DNA of 64,000 nt from Phycisphaerales bacterium (GTDB lineage Bacteria > Planctomycetota > Phycisphaerae > Phycisphaerales > UBA1924): assembly GCA_029260295.1 (NCBI GenBank), contig JAJDDN010000007.1, positions 310,001-374,000 on the forward strand. Reading direction: 5' to 3'. Position numbers and translations under genes: made by a program. How positions within the stretch are numbered: the stretch's first letter is position 1; the number at the start of each line of letters is the position of its first letter. This document shows, piece after piece, positions 8,773-18,287 of this stretch. The notes under the pieces were generated by a model, which saw only the letters and a list, made by a program, of their open reading frames with translations, was not told where the DNA came from and searched no databases.

Positions 8773-11052
8773 TTACGGGCAACCGGCCCCGAAAGCGGTC
8801 AGGAATGCGGCAATATCAAAGAAGTCAAAGCTCCCATCCCCCGTGAAATCAGCAACCGGCTCCTGTGAACCAAAGGCCGAGAGGAACGCGGCAATGTCAA
8901 AGAAGTCCAGAACGCCGTCCCCGGACAGATCCGCAGGGCAGTTGTTGACAATGTCTTCGCACGAGAGCAGATTGATACTCACCGCATCAACACCAGCCTC
9001 GACTACAGAACCAACGCCGGTATCACCAGCACGGAACCGGATACGAACCTGGCTCGAAGGCGAAGCGAAGATCTGGGACAGATCAAAGCTGTAAGTGTTC
9101 CAGCCGCCGCCAGCCGCAGGGTCACCCGGGCCGATGGTATCAAGCGACGACCATGAGCCGCCGTTGTTGTTCGAGACATCAACAAACATCGTGTCATCGA
9201 TCTCCCCGATGTTGTTGGAGTACCACAACGCGTAACTCAGCGTCGGAATACCTACGCCGGTCGCATCCATCGCAGGCGAGGTCAGCGTAGTCGTGCCGCC
9301 GTCAACATCAGAGTTGCCCGCGACATTGTCGGTCAGGTAGCACCGGCCAGAGCCGTCATAGTCATTGGCCGGATCGCCACGCCCGCCGCCACCAGCAGGG
9401 ACCGCTCTTTCCCACGCACCATCGGACACCGACCCAGAAACCGACCACCCACTATTGGTTTCAAAGTTGTCAGCAAAGACCGCATCGATTGACGAGACAA
9501 CATCCGCAGAGAACACCGAACCGGGGGCACCGGCCGGGAGTGTCTTAACAAGCCCAGCGTTGTCCGTTCCTCGGAAGTAATAACTCAGTGTTTGGCCACA
9601 ATCGATCTGTGGCGAAGCCGCCGAGAACGAACCATCGCCATTATCATTCATTGGGATCTCTGTAAAGCCCGAGCCCGTATCAGCGAACATTGACACGCCG
9701 GTAAGCACCGCACCCTGGCGAGTCACAGTATTGACACTGACCAGATCTCCACCCGCAGGCGAAACAAACGAAGGCTGATCGTCCCGCTCCTGGAGAGCGA
9801 AGCCATCAAGCTGGACATCGAGCGTCATCAAAAAGAGCCCACGCTCAATATCTGATACCGCGATCGTGCCCGATGGGAAGAACGGGTAGTTGGACCAGGT
9901 GCCATTGAAGTTCGCACTGTCGGATCCGGGGTAAGTATCGAAGTACGCGACCTCAACAGGATTGATCGGATCAAGGCCATCAAAGACCCGCAGGCCGGAG
10001 CGGTAGTTGGATTGATAGATCACATGGTCCCGTGTATACAGGTTGTGATCAATCGCCGCCTTGCCCGTCGTAAAGGTCCCGACAAAGTATGGGTTAGCAG
10101 GGTCTTCAACATTAATCACCCGCGTGGTCGTCACCGCTACCGAGCTGCCTTCGTCGAGTTCATCATTGAGATACAAGATTGTTCGGTCAGTCGAGAGCCA
10201 GCACTGATGGGAATACCCCGCGTTCGGATAGAAGAGCGTTGCGAGTGTGACTGGATTGTTTGGATCAGTCACATCCGCGATCCGGAGCCCGGTCTCTGAG
10301 AACCCGCCAGAGAACCCAGACGAAAGGAACGCGATCTCGCGCCCATCAAGCGACCCGCCCTGCCAGGTGACAACCTGCGCATCGTGGACATACATCTCGG
10401 TCCAGCCACCGTCGATAGATGGAAGCTCTGGATTCGAGATGTCGATATGAATCAACCCGCCGTTTCCGATATTGGTGCCGACAACCCAGAGCGATCCGGT
10501 TTCTTCATTGGTCACGATGTTGTGCGAAGTGGAGTAGCCCCCGCCGGTCCAGTTGCGGACGAGCGTGACACTCCCAGAATCGATATTGGACAAGTCCATA
10601 ACCTGGATGCCCGAGCCGCCTTCCGAAACGCCGTAAGCGTACTGGCCGACAACCTTCACATCGTGCCACAGCGATACGGGCCCGGTGATCTTGTCAACGA
10701 TCACAGGATTGACCGGATCGGTGATCTCGACAAACCCGTATCCGCCTTCAACACCCATGATCACATATTCGCGCCCTGACGGCGCGACATACCCCCAGCA
10801 GTCGTTGCCGGAAGTAGTGTTGAGCCCAGTAAAGTTGTTGAGCGGGATATTGGCCAGCAGCGTCATGTTCTGAAAATCAAACAGACCGCGTTCTTGGCTC
10901 TCGCCATCGGCGGTCCAGATCGGTCCAAAGACCGGTGGCTGCAAATCAAGCAGCTTGCGGTAGTCATCATCATGTGCATTGGCGACCGAGCCGCACGCGA
11001 GCGAGAGGAGAAGAGCGGTCGAGAGCGATCGCCGGGAGGGCAAGTGACGCAT
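8773..11052 (-). CDS. Choice-of-anchor-B secreted protein with GC-type dockerin
   Basis: The 759-residue product has an N-terminal signal peptide ending near VANA. Residues 45-420 match the choice-of-anchor-B/LVIVD pattern of beta-propeller blades: CWGYVAPSGREYVIMGVEGG, repeated D(P/L)xNPV turns, and His-containing SLWHDVKV, SHNIVTNE, VHDAQVV and IDHNLY. A Gly-rich jelly-roll-like domain (about 545-695) precedes the anchor. The anchor holds two loops (DLSGDGVLDFFD, DFTGDGSFDFFD) and ends FLTAFGAGCP. Ligand and final location are unknown; export is inferred from the signal peptide. An AAAGGA site precedes the start. Confidence 0.88.
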   Translation of the reverse strand: MRHLPSRRSLSTALLLSLACGSVANAHDDDYRKLLDLQPPVFGPIWTADGESQERGLFDFQNMTLLANIPLNNFTGLNTTSGNDCWGYVAPSGREYVIMGVEGGYGFVEITDPVNPVIVDKITGPVSLWHDVKVVGQYAYGVSEGGSGIQVMDLSNIDSGSVTLVRNWTGGGYSTSHNIVTNEETGSLWVVGTNIGNGGLIHIDISNPELPSIDGGWTEMYVHDAQVVTWQGGSLDGREIAFLSSGFSGGFSETGLRIADVTDPNNPVTLATLFYPNAGYSHQCWLSTDRTILYLNDELDEGSSVAVTTTRVINVEDPANPYFVGTFTTGKAAIDHNLYTRDHVIYQSNYRSGLRVFDGLDPINPVEVAYFDTYPGSDSANFNGTWSNYPFFPSGTIAVSDIERGLFLMTLDVQLDGFALQERDDQPSFVSPAGGDLVSVNTVTRQGAVLTGVSMFADTGSGFTEIPMNDNGDGSFSAASPQIDCGQTLSYYFRGTDNAGLVKTLPAGAPGSVFSADVVSSIDAVFADNFETNSGWSVSGSVSDGAWERAVPAGGGGRGDPANDYDGSGRCYLTDNVAGNSDVDGGTTTLTSPAMDATGVGIPTLSYALWYSNNIGEIDDTMFVDVSNNNGGSWSSLDTIGPGDPAAGGGWNTYSFDLSQIFASPSSQVRIRFRAGDTGVGSVVEAGVDAVSINLLSCEDIVNNCPADLSGDGVLDFFDIAAFLSAFGSQEPVADFTGDGSFDFFDIAAFLTAFGAGCP

Positions 11053-11257
11053 CGGGTATGTCCTTTCTGGGGGAGCTGGTCGCTTCAGTGGTCGTAAGAA
11101 CCCAACCAGCGCAAAATATCAGTACTGAAACCTTGAACAAGGCACCAATGTATTCGATGAATCGTCCTTTCAGGTTGCTTTATTCGAAAGAAAAGGGAGA
11201 ATCTAGGGTGTAATTGAGATACAACTCGTATAAGAAGAAGTGATTGGAGGCCTTGAA

Positions 11258-12199
11258 ATGATTCAAAGCAAAGCTGTTTGGAATTCGTTCGTTTTGCTCG
11301 CCTTATCGAGCACCCTCGCCGCCGCTACCCAGCCCGCCACCACCGATAACTCACCCCCCCCTACCCATCATCAAATTCTCCTCGCAGACGACACCATCGA
11401 GCCCACCATGATCGTCCGCTGGATGACCACCGATGGCCCACGCGAAATCTCCGCACCCATGACCTACGGCCCGCCAAAGGGCGGCGTCATCCTTCAAAGC
11501 AATCTCACAGACCAAAGCGGTGACCAAAGCAAAGACGCCCAGAGCAACATCCGTGCATACCTCGCACTCGGCGGCTCACGAGTCGACACCGGCGCAGGAC
11601 ACTCCAAAGGAATCGTCATCCGAGCCGGGCTCACCAAGGTCGAGAGCGCCAGACCCTTGTTCGCCAAAATCGCCCCCGGGAGCCATATCGAGATCGAACT
11701 CCAAGGCGTCGTCCTCTCAGAACCAATCCAGTACCACCAAGGCACCGGGATCATGCACCTCAAGTACGCCATCGGCGACCTCCTCGCATGCTCCCTCCCA
11801 GGCACCGCACGGAACCAATACCTCCTCTCAGACCCCAAAGACACACTCGGTGGCCGGGTCGTCGCAGGAGAAAACGCCACACCCGGGGCACTCGAAGGAA
11901 TCAAAGAATCCGGCGGCTCCTTTGAAATCACAGTCAACCCAGACGACCCCACCACAATGAGCTACATCGTCAAAGTCCCCTATGGCTACTTCAGACACCT
12001 CCAAGACCCATGGGACTCAACGCTCCCAGGCACCTTCTTCGAACCCATCCACCTCCACGCCGAAGCCGAGCTCATCCCCGTCTGGGCAACCCCACTCGAC
12101 CGCGAATGGATCATCGAAAGCAATGACCCCCCAGAAGGCAGCTCAAGCCCTGGCGATTCAGATGAACAAGTAGAACAATCAACCGGCAGCGACGACTGA
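11258..12199 (+). CDS. Secreted protein of unknown function
   Basis: I do not recognise this 313-residue protein. The ATG at 11258 has a GGAGG site seven bases upstream, which favours it over the in-frame GTG at 11240. It begins with a plausible signal peptide (KAVWNSFVLLALSSTLAAA). The mature part alternates short beta-like stretches with Gly/Pro turns, has no obvious catalytic motif, and ends in an acidic Ser-rich tail. The next gene starts 24 bases after its stop on the same strand, so they may share a transcript. Confidence 0.7.
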   Translation: MIQSKAVWNSFVLLALSSTLAAATQPATTDNSPPPTHHQILLADDTIEPTMIVRWMTTDGPREISAPMTYGPPKGGVILQSNLTDQSGDQSKDAQSNIRAYLALGGSRVDTGAGHSKGIVIRAGLTKVESARPLFAKIAPGSHIEIELQGVVLSEPIQYHQGTGIMHLKYAIGDLLACSLPGTARNQYLLSDPKDTLGGRVVAGENATPGALEGIKESGGSFEITVNPDDPTTMSYIVKVPYGYFRHLQDPWDSTLPGTFFEPIHLHAEAELIPVWATPLDREWIIESNDPPEGSSSPGDSDEQVEQSTGSDD

Positions 12200-12223
12200 A
12201 CGCCAAGCGAATACAGTACCCGC

Positions 12224-12691
12224 ATGTCAACACTCAACCAACTCGACCAACGCGCCCTCGACGCCGCCTATCAACAAGCCCTCAAATCTCTAAGCGAAGG
12301 CGGCATCCCCATCGGCTCCGCACTGATGGCCCCCGACGGCACCATCGTCGCCGCAGGCCACAACCTCCGTGTCCAAACCGGCGACCCCACAGCACACGCC
12401 GAAACCGCCTGCATCCGCAGCGCCGGACGCCGGCGAGACTGGCACCAGCTCACCCTCGCCTCGACCCTCTCCCCCTGCGCCATGTGCACCGGCACAGCCG
12501 TGCTCCACCAGATCCCGCGCGTGATCATCGGCGAGCACGAAACTTTCCTAGGCCGCGAAGACTGGCTCAATCAAGAAGGCGTCGAGGTCATCCTCGCAAA
12601 CGACCCCCGCTGCATAAAGCTCATGCGCGAGTTCATCGAGAAAAGCCCAGAGCTCTGGAACGAAGACATCGGCATCCCCCCCGCCGACTAA
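12224..12691 (+). CDS. Cytosine/nucleoside deaminase of the cytidine deaminase superfamily
   Basis: The 155-residue protein has the zinc site of the superfamily: TAHAE (His58, Glu60) and SPCAMC (Cys85, Cys88). The region after it (IPRVIIGEHETFLG, then DPRCIKLMREF and a final ELWNEDIG) resembles yeast cytosine deaminase Fcy1 more than tRNA adenosine or guanine deaminases. I infer hydrolysis of cytosine to uracil. Support comes from the convergent neighbour, uracil phosphoribosyltransferase, which uses uracil. The zinc-deaminase assignment is firm; the substrate is inferred. Confidence 0.85.
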   Translation: MSTLNQLDQRALDAAYQQALKSLSEGGIPIGSALMAPDGTIVAAGHNLRVQTGDPTAHAETACIRSAGRRRDWHQLTLASTLSPCAMCTGTAVLHQIPRVIIGEHETFLGREDWLNQEGVEVILANDPRCIKLMREFIEKSPELWNEDIGIPPAD

Positions 12692-12710
12692 CCCTCTTCT
12701 ATCGGCCCGC

Positions 12711-13352
12711 TCAAACAGTCCCGTACATCCGATCCCCCGCATCTCCGAGCCCGGGCACAATGTACCCCTTCTCGTTGAGACGCTCATCGAGAGCCGCGGC
12801 ATAGATCGTGATATCAGGATGATCCTTATTCAGCCGCGCCACCCCCTCGGGCGCTGCAACCAGACAGATCATCCGCAGATCATTCGCCCCCGCATCCTTG
12901 AGCATTGTGATCGCCGCCGACGCGCTCCCCCCCGTCGCCAGCATCGGATCCACAAGAATCACAGGCCCCGCATCAATATCAACGGGCAGCTTATTGAGAT
13001 ACGCGATCGGCTCAAGCGTCTCTTCGTCACGCGCCAGACCAAGATGCCCCACCCGCGCCTCAGGCATCACCTCAAGAATCCCGTGAATCATCCCAAGCCC
13101 CGCCCGCAGCACCGGGACAATCGTGATGGTCCCAACCAACTGCTCCGCCGTCGTGCTCGTCACCGGGGTCTGGACCTCGACGGGCTCGGTCTTAAACGAC
13201 CGCGTGACCTCATAGACCATCAGCCCCGCGATCTGAGACAGCGTCGCCCGAAACGGGCGGTGCCGTGTCTCTTGGTCGCGGATGATGGTCATCTTGTGGG
13301 CGATGAGCGGGTGGTCAAAGACGATAATCGGTGATGGATCGTTTGTAGCCAT
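12711..13352 (-). CDS. upp: Uracil phosphoribosyltransferase
   Basis: Upp converts uracil and PRPP to UMP. The PRPP-binding loop VILVDPMLATGGSA and the C-terminal uracil-binding GYIVPGLGDAGDRMYGT are clear. The ATG at 13352 gives 213 residues, the usual family length; the open frame extends upstream to 13436 but that part lacks family similarity. The stop codon lies 19 bases from that of the cytosine-deaminase-like gene on the other strand, so the two consecutive salvage steps are encoded tail to tail. Confidence 0.96.
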   Translation of the reverse strand: MATNDPSPIIVFDHPLIAHKMTIIRDQETRHRPFRATLSQIAGLMVYEVTRSFKTEPVEVQTPVTSTTAEQLVGTITIVPVLRAGLGMIHGILEVMPEARVGHLGLARDEETLEPIAYLNKLPVDIDAGPVILVDPMLATGGSASAAITMLKDAGANDLRMICLVAAPEGVARLNKDHPDITIYAAALDERLNEKGYIVPGLGDAGDRMYGTV

Positions 13353-13391
13353 GGCCAAGTCTATGACAACCGATCCCGATCGGGCACAAAA

Positions 13392-13420
13392 AAACCCCGA
13401 GGCCGCAAGGGCCTCGGGGT
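13392..13420 (-). terminator. Intrinsic terminator
   Basis: A 12-bp stem (AACCCCGAGGCC with GGCCTCGGGGTT, loop gcaag) flanked by an A run at 13387-13393, which is a T tract on the minus strand. It ends the dockerin protein gene whose stop is at 13466. Confidence 0.88.
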
Positions 13421-13465
13421 TGAGATGTCGTATCAATCAGCCGGGAGAACCCAACCAATCAAAGA

Positions 13466-14779
13466 TTATGGACAGCCCGCACTGAAAGCGCTGAGGAATG
13501 TAGCGATGTCAAAGAAGTCGAACTGGCCATCACCCGTGAAGTCAGCAACAGGATTCTGCTGGCCAAAGGCGGTGAGGAAACCAGCGATGTCAAAGAAGTC
13601 CAATGCGCCATCGCCGGTGATGTCTGCTTCGCAGACAGTGTTGGCTGTTGGAACGAGCCCCGCGAAATCGAGGTTGTTTGCACCCTTGAACGAACTGACC
13701 GTTGTGGTGCCGCTGACTGGTGGAGAGTTTGTTTCAAACCAGTAGTTGTACATGGTGCCCCAACGGACAGCATTACCCATCGCGTTCTGAGCTTCGCTCT
13801 CACTGTTCCAAGTCACACCGCCAGCACCCTCAACAGGTGCCCAGTCGGTTGGATTCACAGCCGAGTCAACCGTTGAGTGGTAATCAACATCGTTGAAGCC
13901 ATAGTTTGAAGTCGCGGTGCTTACAGGCACGGAGAATGACGAAACGCCAAGATCGGAGTTCTGGTTGTAGACGCCGTAGTCGTATCGCCAGGTTCCGCCA
14001 CCGAGATCAGTTGCCTTTGATGCAACGATGATGCGGCCTTCGCCCGGGTACTCGTTCTCAGTGATCACGACACCAGACTGATGGGCCTGCCATGCGTAGA
14101 TCGCTGGGACTTCACGGTGGGTTGTCCCGCTGGTGCTGGCATTGAACGAGGACTGGTTGATATTAAACTGGCGGTAGGTCGCGTTGTTAAAGTTGGTCCC
14201 AGCGGCGGCGTCCTGCTTGTGAACATACACGCCTTCAACATAAAAAGTCGCTGTAGAGTCAGCAATGTCAGTCTGTTTGACCTGGATCCGTTTAAAGATC
14301 GCATTACCACCCTGGTTGATACCAGTGTATGGATACACGAAGTCGCCGGTGAACCCGTTGACTTCTGTACGAGGACCGAGGTCCGCCTGTGAGCCATTGA
14401 GGCCGGCACCGTACGGATCAGAGCAACCAGGGCCGAGGTGAGAGAAATCACCGCCGGGCTGACAAGGCTGACATACCGAACCCTGGAGCGAAGCAAACGA
14501 GTGCTTCACCTGGGTCACACCGAGCTGAGTCAAACGCTCGGTTTCGTTGTCGTATTTCCAAATGGTCACAGCAATAACAGGGTGGAACGGCGTGCCGTCG
14601 ATCCACTCTGCTGGTGTGTCACCGATATTACAAGCTGTTGTACCGACCGAATAAGCCCGGATGCCGCCAATGAGCCCGTGATTCTGAACATCAGGCATCG
14701 CGCCACAAATGATGTCAGGGGTGGCCAAAGCGGTACCAGTACATGCAGCCAACATAGCCGCGAGTGCGAAACGATTCAT
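13466..14779 (-). CDS. Secreted protein of unknown fold with GC-type dockerin
   Basis: The 437-residue product begins with a signal peptide (MNRFALAAMLAACTGTALA). The central 340 residues are Gly/Asn/Thr-rich and beta-like, with cysteines near the N-terminus (CQPCQPGGDFSHLGPGC). I recognise no enzyme motif. The last 55 residues are the two-loop GC dockerin (DITGDGALDFFD, DFTGDGQFDFFD) ending FLSAFSAGCP. It lies upstream of its own terminator, and the adjacent dockerin metalloprotease gene is 131 bases away on the same strand. Confidence 0.8.
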   Translation of the reverse strand: MNRFALAAMLAACTGTALATPDIICGAMPDVQNHGLIGGIRAYSVGTTACNIGDTPAEWIDGTPFHPVIAVTIWKYDNETERLTQLGVTQVKHSFASLQGSVCQPCQPGGDFSHLGPGCSDPYGAGLNGSQADLGPRTEVNGFTGDFVYPYTGINQGGNAIFKRIQVKQTDIADSTATFYVEGVYVHKQDAAAGTNFNNATYRQFNINQSSFNASTSGTTHREVPAIYAWQAHQSGVVITENEYPGEGRIIVASKATDLGGGTWRYDYGVYNQNSDLGVSSFSVPVSTATSNYGFNDVDYHSTVDSAVNPTDWAPVEGAGGVTWNSESEAQNAMGNAVRWGTMYNYWFETNSPPVSGTTTVSSFKGANNLDFAGLVPTANTVCEADITGDGALDFFDIAGFLTAFGQQNPVADFTGDGQFDFFDIATFLSAFSAGCP

Positions 14780-14910
14780 GTTTTATTCCTCCAGATGGAT
14801 TTTTTTAAGTGGTTTTGCTGATTGAGAATACAGTGAAACTATCCAAATTGGTAGTCAATTCCGAGCAGATTTGGTAGTATTTTACCAAACACTATCCGAA
14901 CCTGCATAGT

Positions 14911-16383
14911 TTACGGACATCCAACTACGAATGCTGTCAAAAATGAGCTGATATCGAAGAAATCGACCGATCCATCCCCGTTCCAATCCGCCGAAAGATC
15001 CCCGCCAGCAAATGCCGTGAGGAACGCGCTGATATCAAAGAAATCGATCGATCCATCCCCAGTCAAATCCACAGCACATTCGCTCACAAAGAGATCGCAC
15101 GGAGCCTCGTTATCCAGGTACGAAAGAATCCGATCCTGTACCCGCGAATGGAACCGAAGATCAATATTGGCCAGCCCACCAGAACAGAGGTGGCAGTACG
15201 ACATAATGGTCGAGTTCAGTGCTTGTGAACAATCTCCATTCCCACAGCCATCAATCACCGGAGTGTACGAAGTGTGGGTATGACCGGTGCCAAAGTTGTG
15301 ACCCATTTCATGAGCGCAGACCATGACATCCCAGTTTTGCGACGAGTTGTCTTGAAGCGGATTCGGGAAGAACCCGTTGAGGTTCGCGCTCACGCCGATG
15401 CCCCACCAGTCGTTGCACGCGCCCGGGAGATAGGCAACGCCCCCGCCAAGCCCTCGAGCACTCAATCCCTGAACCACAGCACGATCAATCAGAGCCTCGG
15501 CCCCGGTATTAAACTCGGACTGGACATCATCAAGAAAATCAATAATGTCAGTCCCGCCATACGGATCATTGTTCGCCGCATATGTCCGGAGAAACGGGAT
15601 CGAGAGTGTCATATTCATATCACGGTCATAGATCGTTGAAATAGCTGCCAGCAGCGACGAGGCATAAGAAGCCGACGCGGTGGTGTTGCCCCCAAAGAGC
15701 CACGAAGAGAACTCATAGTCTGTTTCAACCGCGACACCAGCATCACGCTGCCCCGGAACACCCTGCGGCGCTTCGAAACCGTCAAACCCGATGTAATCAT
15801 CCGCGACCTGCAGGCCAAGCGGGTTGAACTTCGGATTATTCATATCGACCGCACAGTTCTGTCCAAGCGGGGCGATGTCGAGCAGGTTCGCAGGGAAGAT
15901 CGTCAAATCAGAAGCAGACTTGGACCGACCAGTAAACTTGCCCGCTGAAATAATGTGCGTCTCGTTGCCCAGCTCAAGGAGCCCGGAGGTCCCGTACTGC
16001 GTCACCGCGATGTACACAACCTGGGTCTCATCGCCATCGACATACCCACGAAGATGGACATCACCCGACAGATCAATGTCGTGCTCGATACCGCTTGCAT
16101 CCACCGAAACGATCCGTGCGTCTGGAGCAAACGGCGTAAAGCGTTCGAGCTCAAGGTCAACCGGGGTCCCATCCTGGAGTGTGATCGACATCTCAATAAT
16201 GTCACCAAGATGAACCTGAGTAAACGAACCCGCGTCGGTCAATGCCCCGCGGCTTGCTTCATTCGAAATCGAATGAGCATGGGTGATCGGCTGGGACTTG
16301 GTTTGCTGGGACACTGGGGCGGCAAGTGCCGTCATCCCGATGGCGGCCGAAGCCGCAATGGCGAGTAGCATGGTCGAGCGCAT
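14911..16383 (-). CDS. Secreted zinc metalloprotease (reprolysin-like) with GC-type dockerin
   Basis: The ATG at 16383, preceded by a GGAG site, gives 490 residues with a signal peptide (MRSTMLLAIAASAAIGMTALA). A propeptide-like region precedes the catalytic domain. The zinc site HEMGHNFGTGH starts at residue 358, with a Met-turn STIMSYCH about 30 residues later, as in M12B metzincins. Cysteines around the site could form disulfides. The C-terminus is a two-loop dockerin (DLTGDGSIDFFD, DWNGDGSVDFFD) ending FLTAFVVGCP. It likely degrades extracellular protein; substrate is unknown. The open frame extends upstream to 16485 but the extra part looks noncoding. Confidence 0.92.
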   Translation of the reverse strand: MRSTMLLAIAASAAIGMTALAAPVSQQTKSQPITHAHSISNEASRGALTDAGSFTQVHLGDIIEMSITLQDGTPVDLELERFTPFAPDARIVSVDASGIEHDIDLSGDVHLRGYVDGDETQVVYIAVTQYGTSGLLELGNETHIISAGKFTGRSKSASDLTIFPANLLDIAPLGQNCAVDMNNPKFNPLGLQVADDYIGFDGFEAPQGVPGQRDAGVAVETDYEFSSWLFGGNTTASASYASSLLAAISTIYDRDMNMTLSIPFLRTYAANNDPYGGTDIIDFLDDVQSEFNTGAEALIDRAVVQGLSARGLGGGVAYLPGACNDWWGIGVSANLNGFFPNPLQDNSSQNWDVMVCAHEMGHNFGTGHTHTSYTPVIDGCGNGDCSQALNSTIMSYCHLCSGGLANIDLRFHSRVQDRILSYLDNEAPCDLFVSECAVDLTGDGSIDFFDISAFLTAFAGGDLSADWNGDGSVDFFDISSFLTAFVVGCP

Positions 16384-16700
16384 GATTATTTCTCCGGTTC
16401 TTGTTGAGAGCAAACTAGAGCAGTCGCTGTATAGGCACCGGTATGCTTCTCCTCTATACAAAAGAGACTCACCGATCAAAGCCAAGCAGACAACGCTCCA
16501 TCTGCAAATTCAGTTATTGGACACACAACGCGGGGAGAACTCCCCTTTTGATACTGGTCGATTCGTGGATAATAGGTGAATGGTTCCGTAGACAAGCCGT
16601 CTTTTTACCACTTGATCTCAGGAAAATCCAGTTAAAAGCCCGCGGCACAGGCCGCGGGCTTCTCAATCAAATCACTCGTATTGAACATTCAGGGCCAGAA
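16384..16700. other. Intergenic region with a terminator-like hairpin
   Basis: No gene is visible. Bases 16636-16661 form a perfect 11-bp GC-rich stem (AAGCCCGCGGC, loop acag) preceded by AAAA, so it can terminate nhaA on the minus strand, whose stop is at 16701. The rest should hold the promoter of the metalloprotease gene; no clear boxes are seen. Confidence 0.6.
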
Positions 16701-18287
16701 TCAGTCCTCATTGACCAGCGGACCGATCGTATCAGGCTCAGGCTCAGGTTTCGACTTGCAAGTCAGAAGCAACGCACCGCCGGCAACCGCCGAGATGCCC
16801 GAAGCGACCAAGATCGCAAGCTTGGCATGCTCCAAATCCGATGCTGAGTTGGCAAAGGCCAGGTTGGCAATAAAGATCGCCATCGTAAAGCCAATACCAC
16901 CAAGGAACCCCGCACCAGTAATGTGCCTCCAGGTAACACCCATAGGAAGAGCCGCAATCCCAACCTTGCATGCAAGGAAACAGCAAATCACGATACCTAA
17001 AGGCTTCCCGATAAAGAGCCCCAGAATAATACCAATCGACGCAGAGTTCCCGAGATTCTCAAGCACCCCGCCATGCACAGGGATACCCGCGTTGGCCAGA
17101 GCAAAGATCGGGATAATCACAAACGCGGCCCAAGGATGCAGCACATGCTCGATCCTATGAAGCGGCGGCAGTACCTGACGCGAGCTCTGCATAATCGCAT
17201 TGACCGCCGCACGCCGCTCGGAAGATTCAGTCACACATGTTTCCAGATCATCCTCGGCCTCTGCAAACACCTCAACAGCCTTCCGCATCGAGAACACGAA
17301 GTTCACCGCATTGACCCGCGCATGGGCCGGGATTGTCGCCGCAAGAAGCACACCCGCGATCGTCGCGTGAACACCCGACATATACACAAAGTACCACAAC
17401 GGGATCCCAAGAACAAGATACAGCGTGATCCAGCGGACCCGCAACACATTCATAAACATCAACAACGCAACGACCGAACCCGCGTACCCCATATACGCAA
17501 GCTCAAGATTCTCGGTATAGAACACCGCGATCACCACGAGGGCACCAAGGTCATCAACAATCGCCAGACTCGTCAGGAAGATCATCAGCGAGTTGGGGAT
17601 CCGCTTCCCGAGCATCGCCAGGATTCCAACCGCAAAGGCAATATCGGTCGCCATCGGGATACCCCAGCCACCGATCGTGTCCTTCCCGAAGTTGAATCCA
17701 ACAAAGATCAACGCCGGGCCGATCATGCCGCCCAGCGCACCAAAGATCGGCAGCGCCGCCCGCTTGGGCGATGCCAGCTCGCCGACCAGTATTTCTCGTT
17801 TGATTTCAAGCCCGACAACCAGGAAGAAGATCGCCATCAGCAGATCATTAATCCACGCGGCCGTCGAATGCCCCATGTACCAATACGGGTGTTCCTTAAC
17901 CGGCTCCCAAGCATGAGCATCGGCCGACTCGCCATGCCCGTCATCAGCATCCCCTTCGTATTCAATAAGCTCGGTCACCTCTTGGCCATGACCATCATCC
18001 CCTCCATGGGAATCTACAGCAGCATCCTCGCCGTGTCCCTCGCCCCCACCACCATGGTGCGGATTATGAGCAATCGTGATCCGGGTTTCGGCATCATTGA
18101 AGATCTCGTTGTAAGAATCAGCGTACTGAGAGTTCGCCCAAATCATCGCGATCGCGGTCATCAACAGCAGGACAATACCGCCAGAGCTCGAAAGCCTTGC
18201 GAATCGTTGGAACGGGCGGGCAAGCCTCTCGCCCGGCTCAGGGCTGAGCCCGTGCTTTGCGGTTGGAATGTCGTGATCGTCTGACAT
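16701..18287 (-). CDS. nhaA: Na+/H+ antiporter NhaA with His/Asp-rich insertion
   Basis: NhaA exchanges protons for sodium across the inner membrane. The family core is intact: WINDLLMAIFFLVVGLEIKRE, PMATDIAFAVGILAML and the ion-binding AIVDDLGALVVIA, with about twelve hydrophobic helices in 528 residues. Between helix 1 and helix 2 (about residues 74-136) lies an insertion rich in His, Asp, Glu and Gly, absent from standard NhaA, which is near 390 residues. A further insertion follows the middle helices around residues 325-350. The first insertion may bind metal or sense pH; that is inference. Confidence 0.94.
   Translation of the reverse strand: MSDDHDIPTAKHGLSPEPGERLARPFQRFARLSSSGGIVLLLMTAIAMIWANSQYADSYNEIFNDAETRITIAHNPHHGGGGEGHGEDAAVDSHGGDDGHGQEVTELIEYEGDADDGHGESADAHAWEPVKEHPYWYMGHSTAAWINDLLMAIFFLVVGLEIKREILVGELASPKRAALPIFGALGGMIGPALIFVGFNFGKDTIGGWGIPMATDIAFAVGILAMLGKRIPNSLMIFLTSLAIVDDLGALVVIAVFYTENLELAYMGYAGSVVALLMFMNVLRVRWITLYLVLGIPLWYFVYMSGVHATIAGVLLAATIPAHARVNAVNFVFSMRKAVEVFAEAEDDLETCVTESSERRAAVNAIMQSSRQVLPPLHRIEHVLHPWAAFVIIPIFALANAGIPVHGGVLENLGNSASIGIILGLFIGKPLGIVICCFLACKVGIAALPMGVTWRHITGAGFLGGIGFTMAIFIANLAFANSASDLEHAKLAILVASGISAVAGGALLLTCKSKPEPEPDTIGPLVNED

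Noticed and set aside
8773..16383. Cellulosome-like enzyme cluster
   Set aside because: The dockerins are GC-type, no cohesin or glycoside hydrolase is present, so cellulosome biology is not supported.
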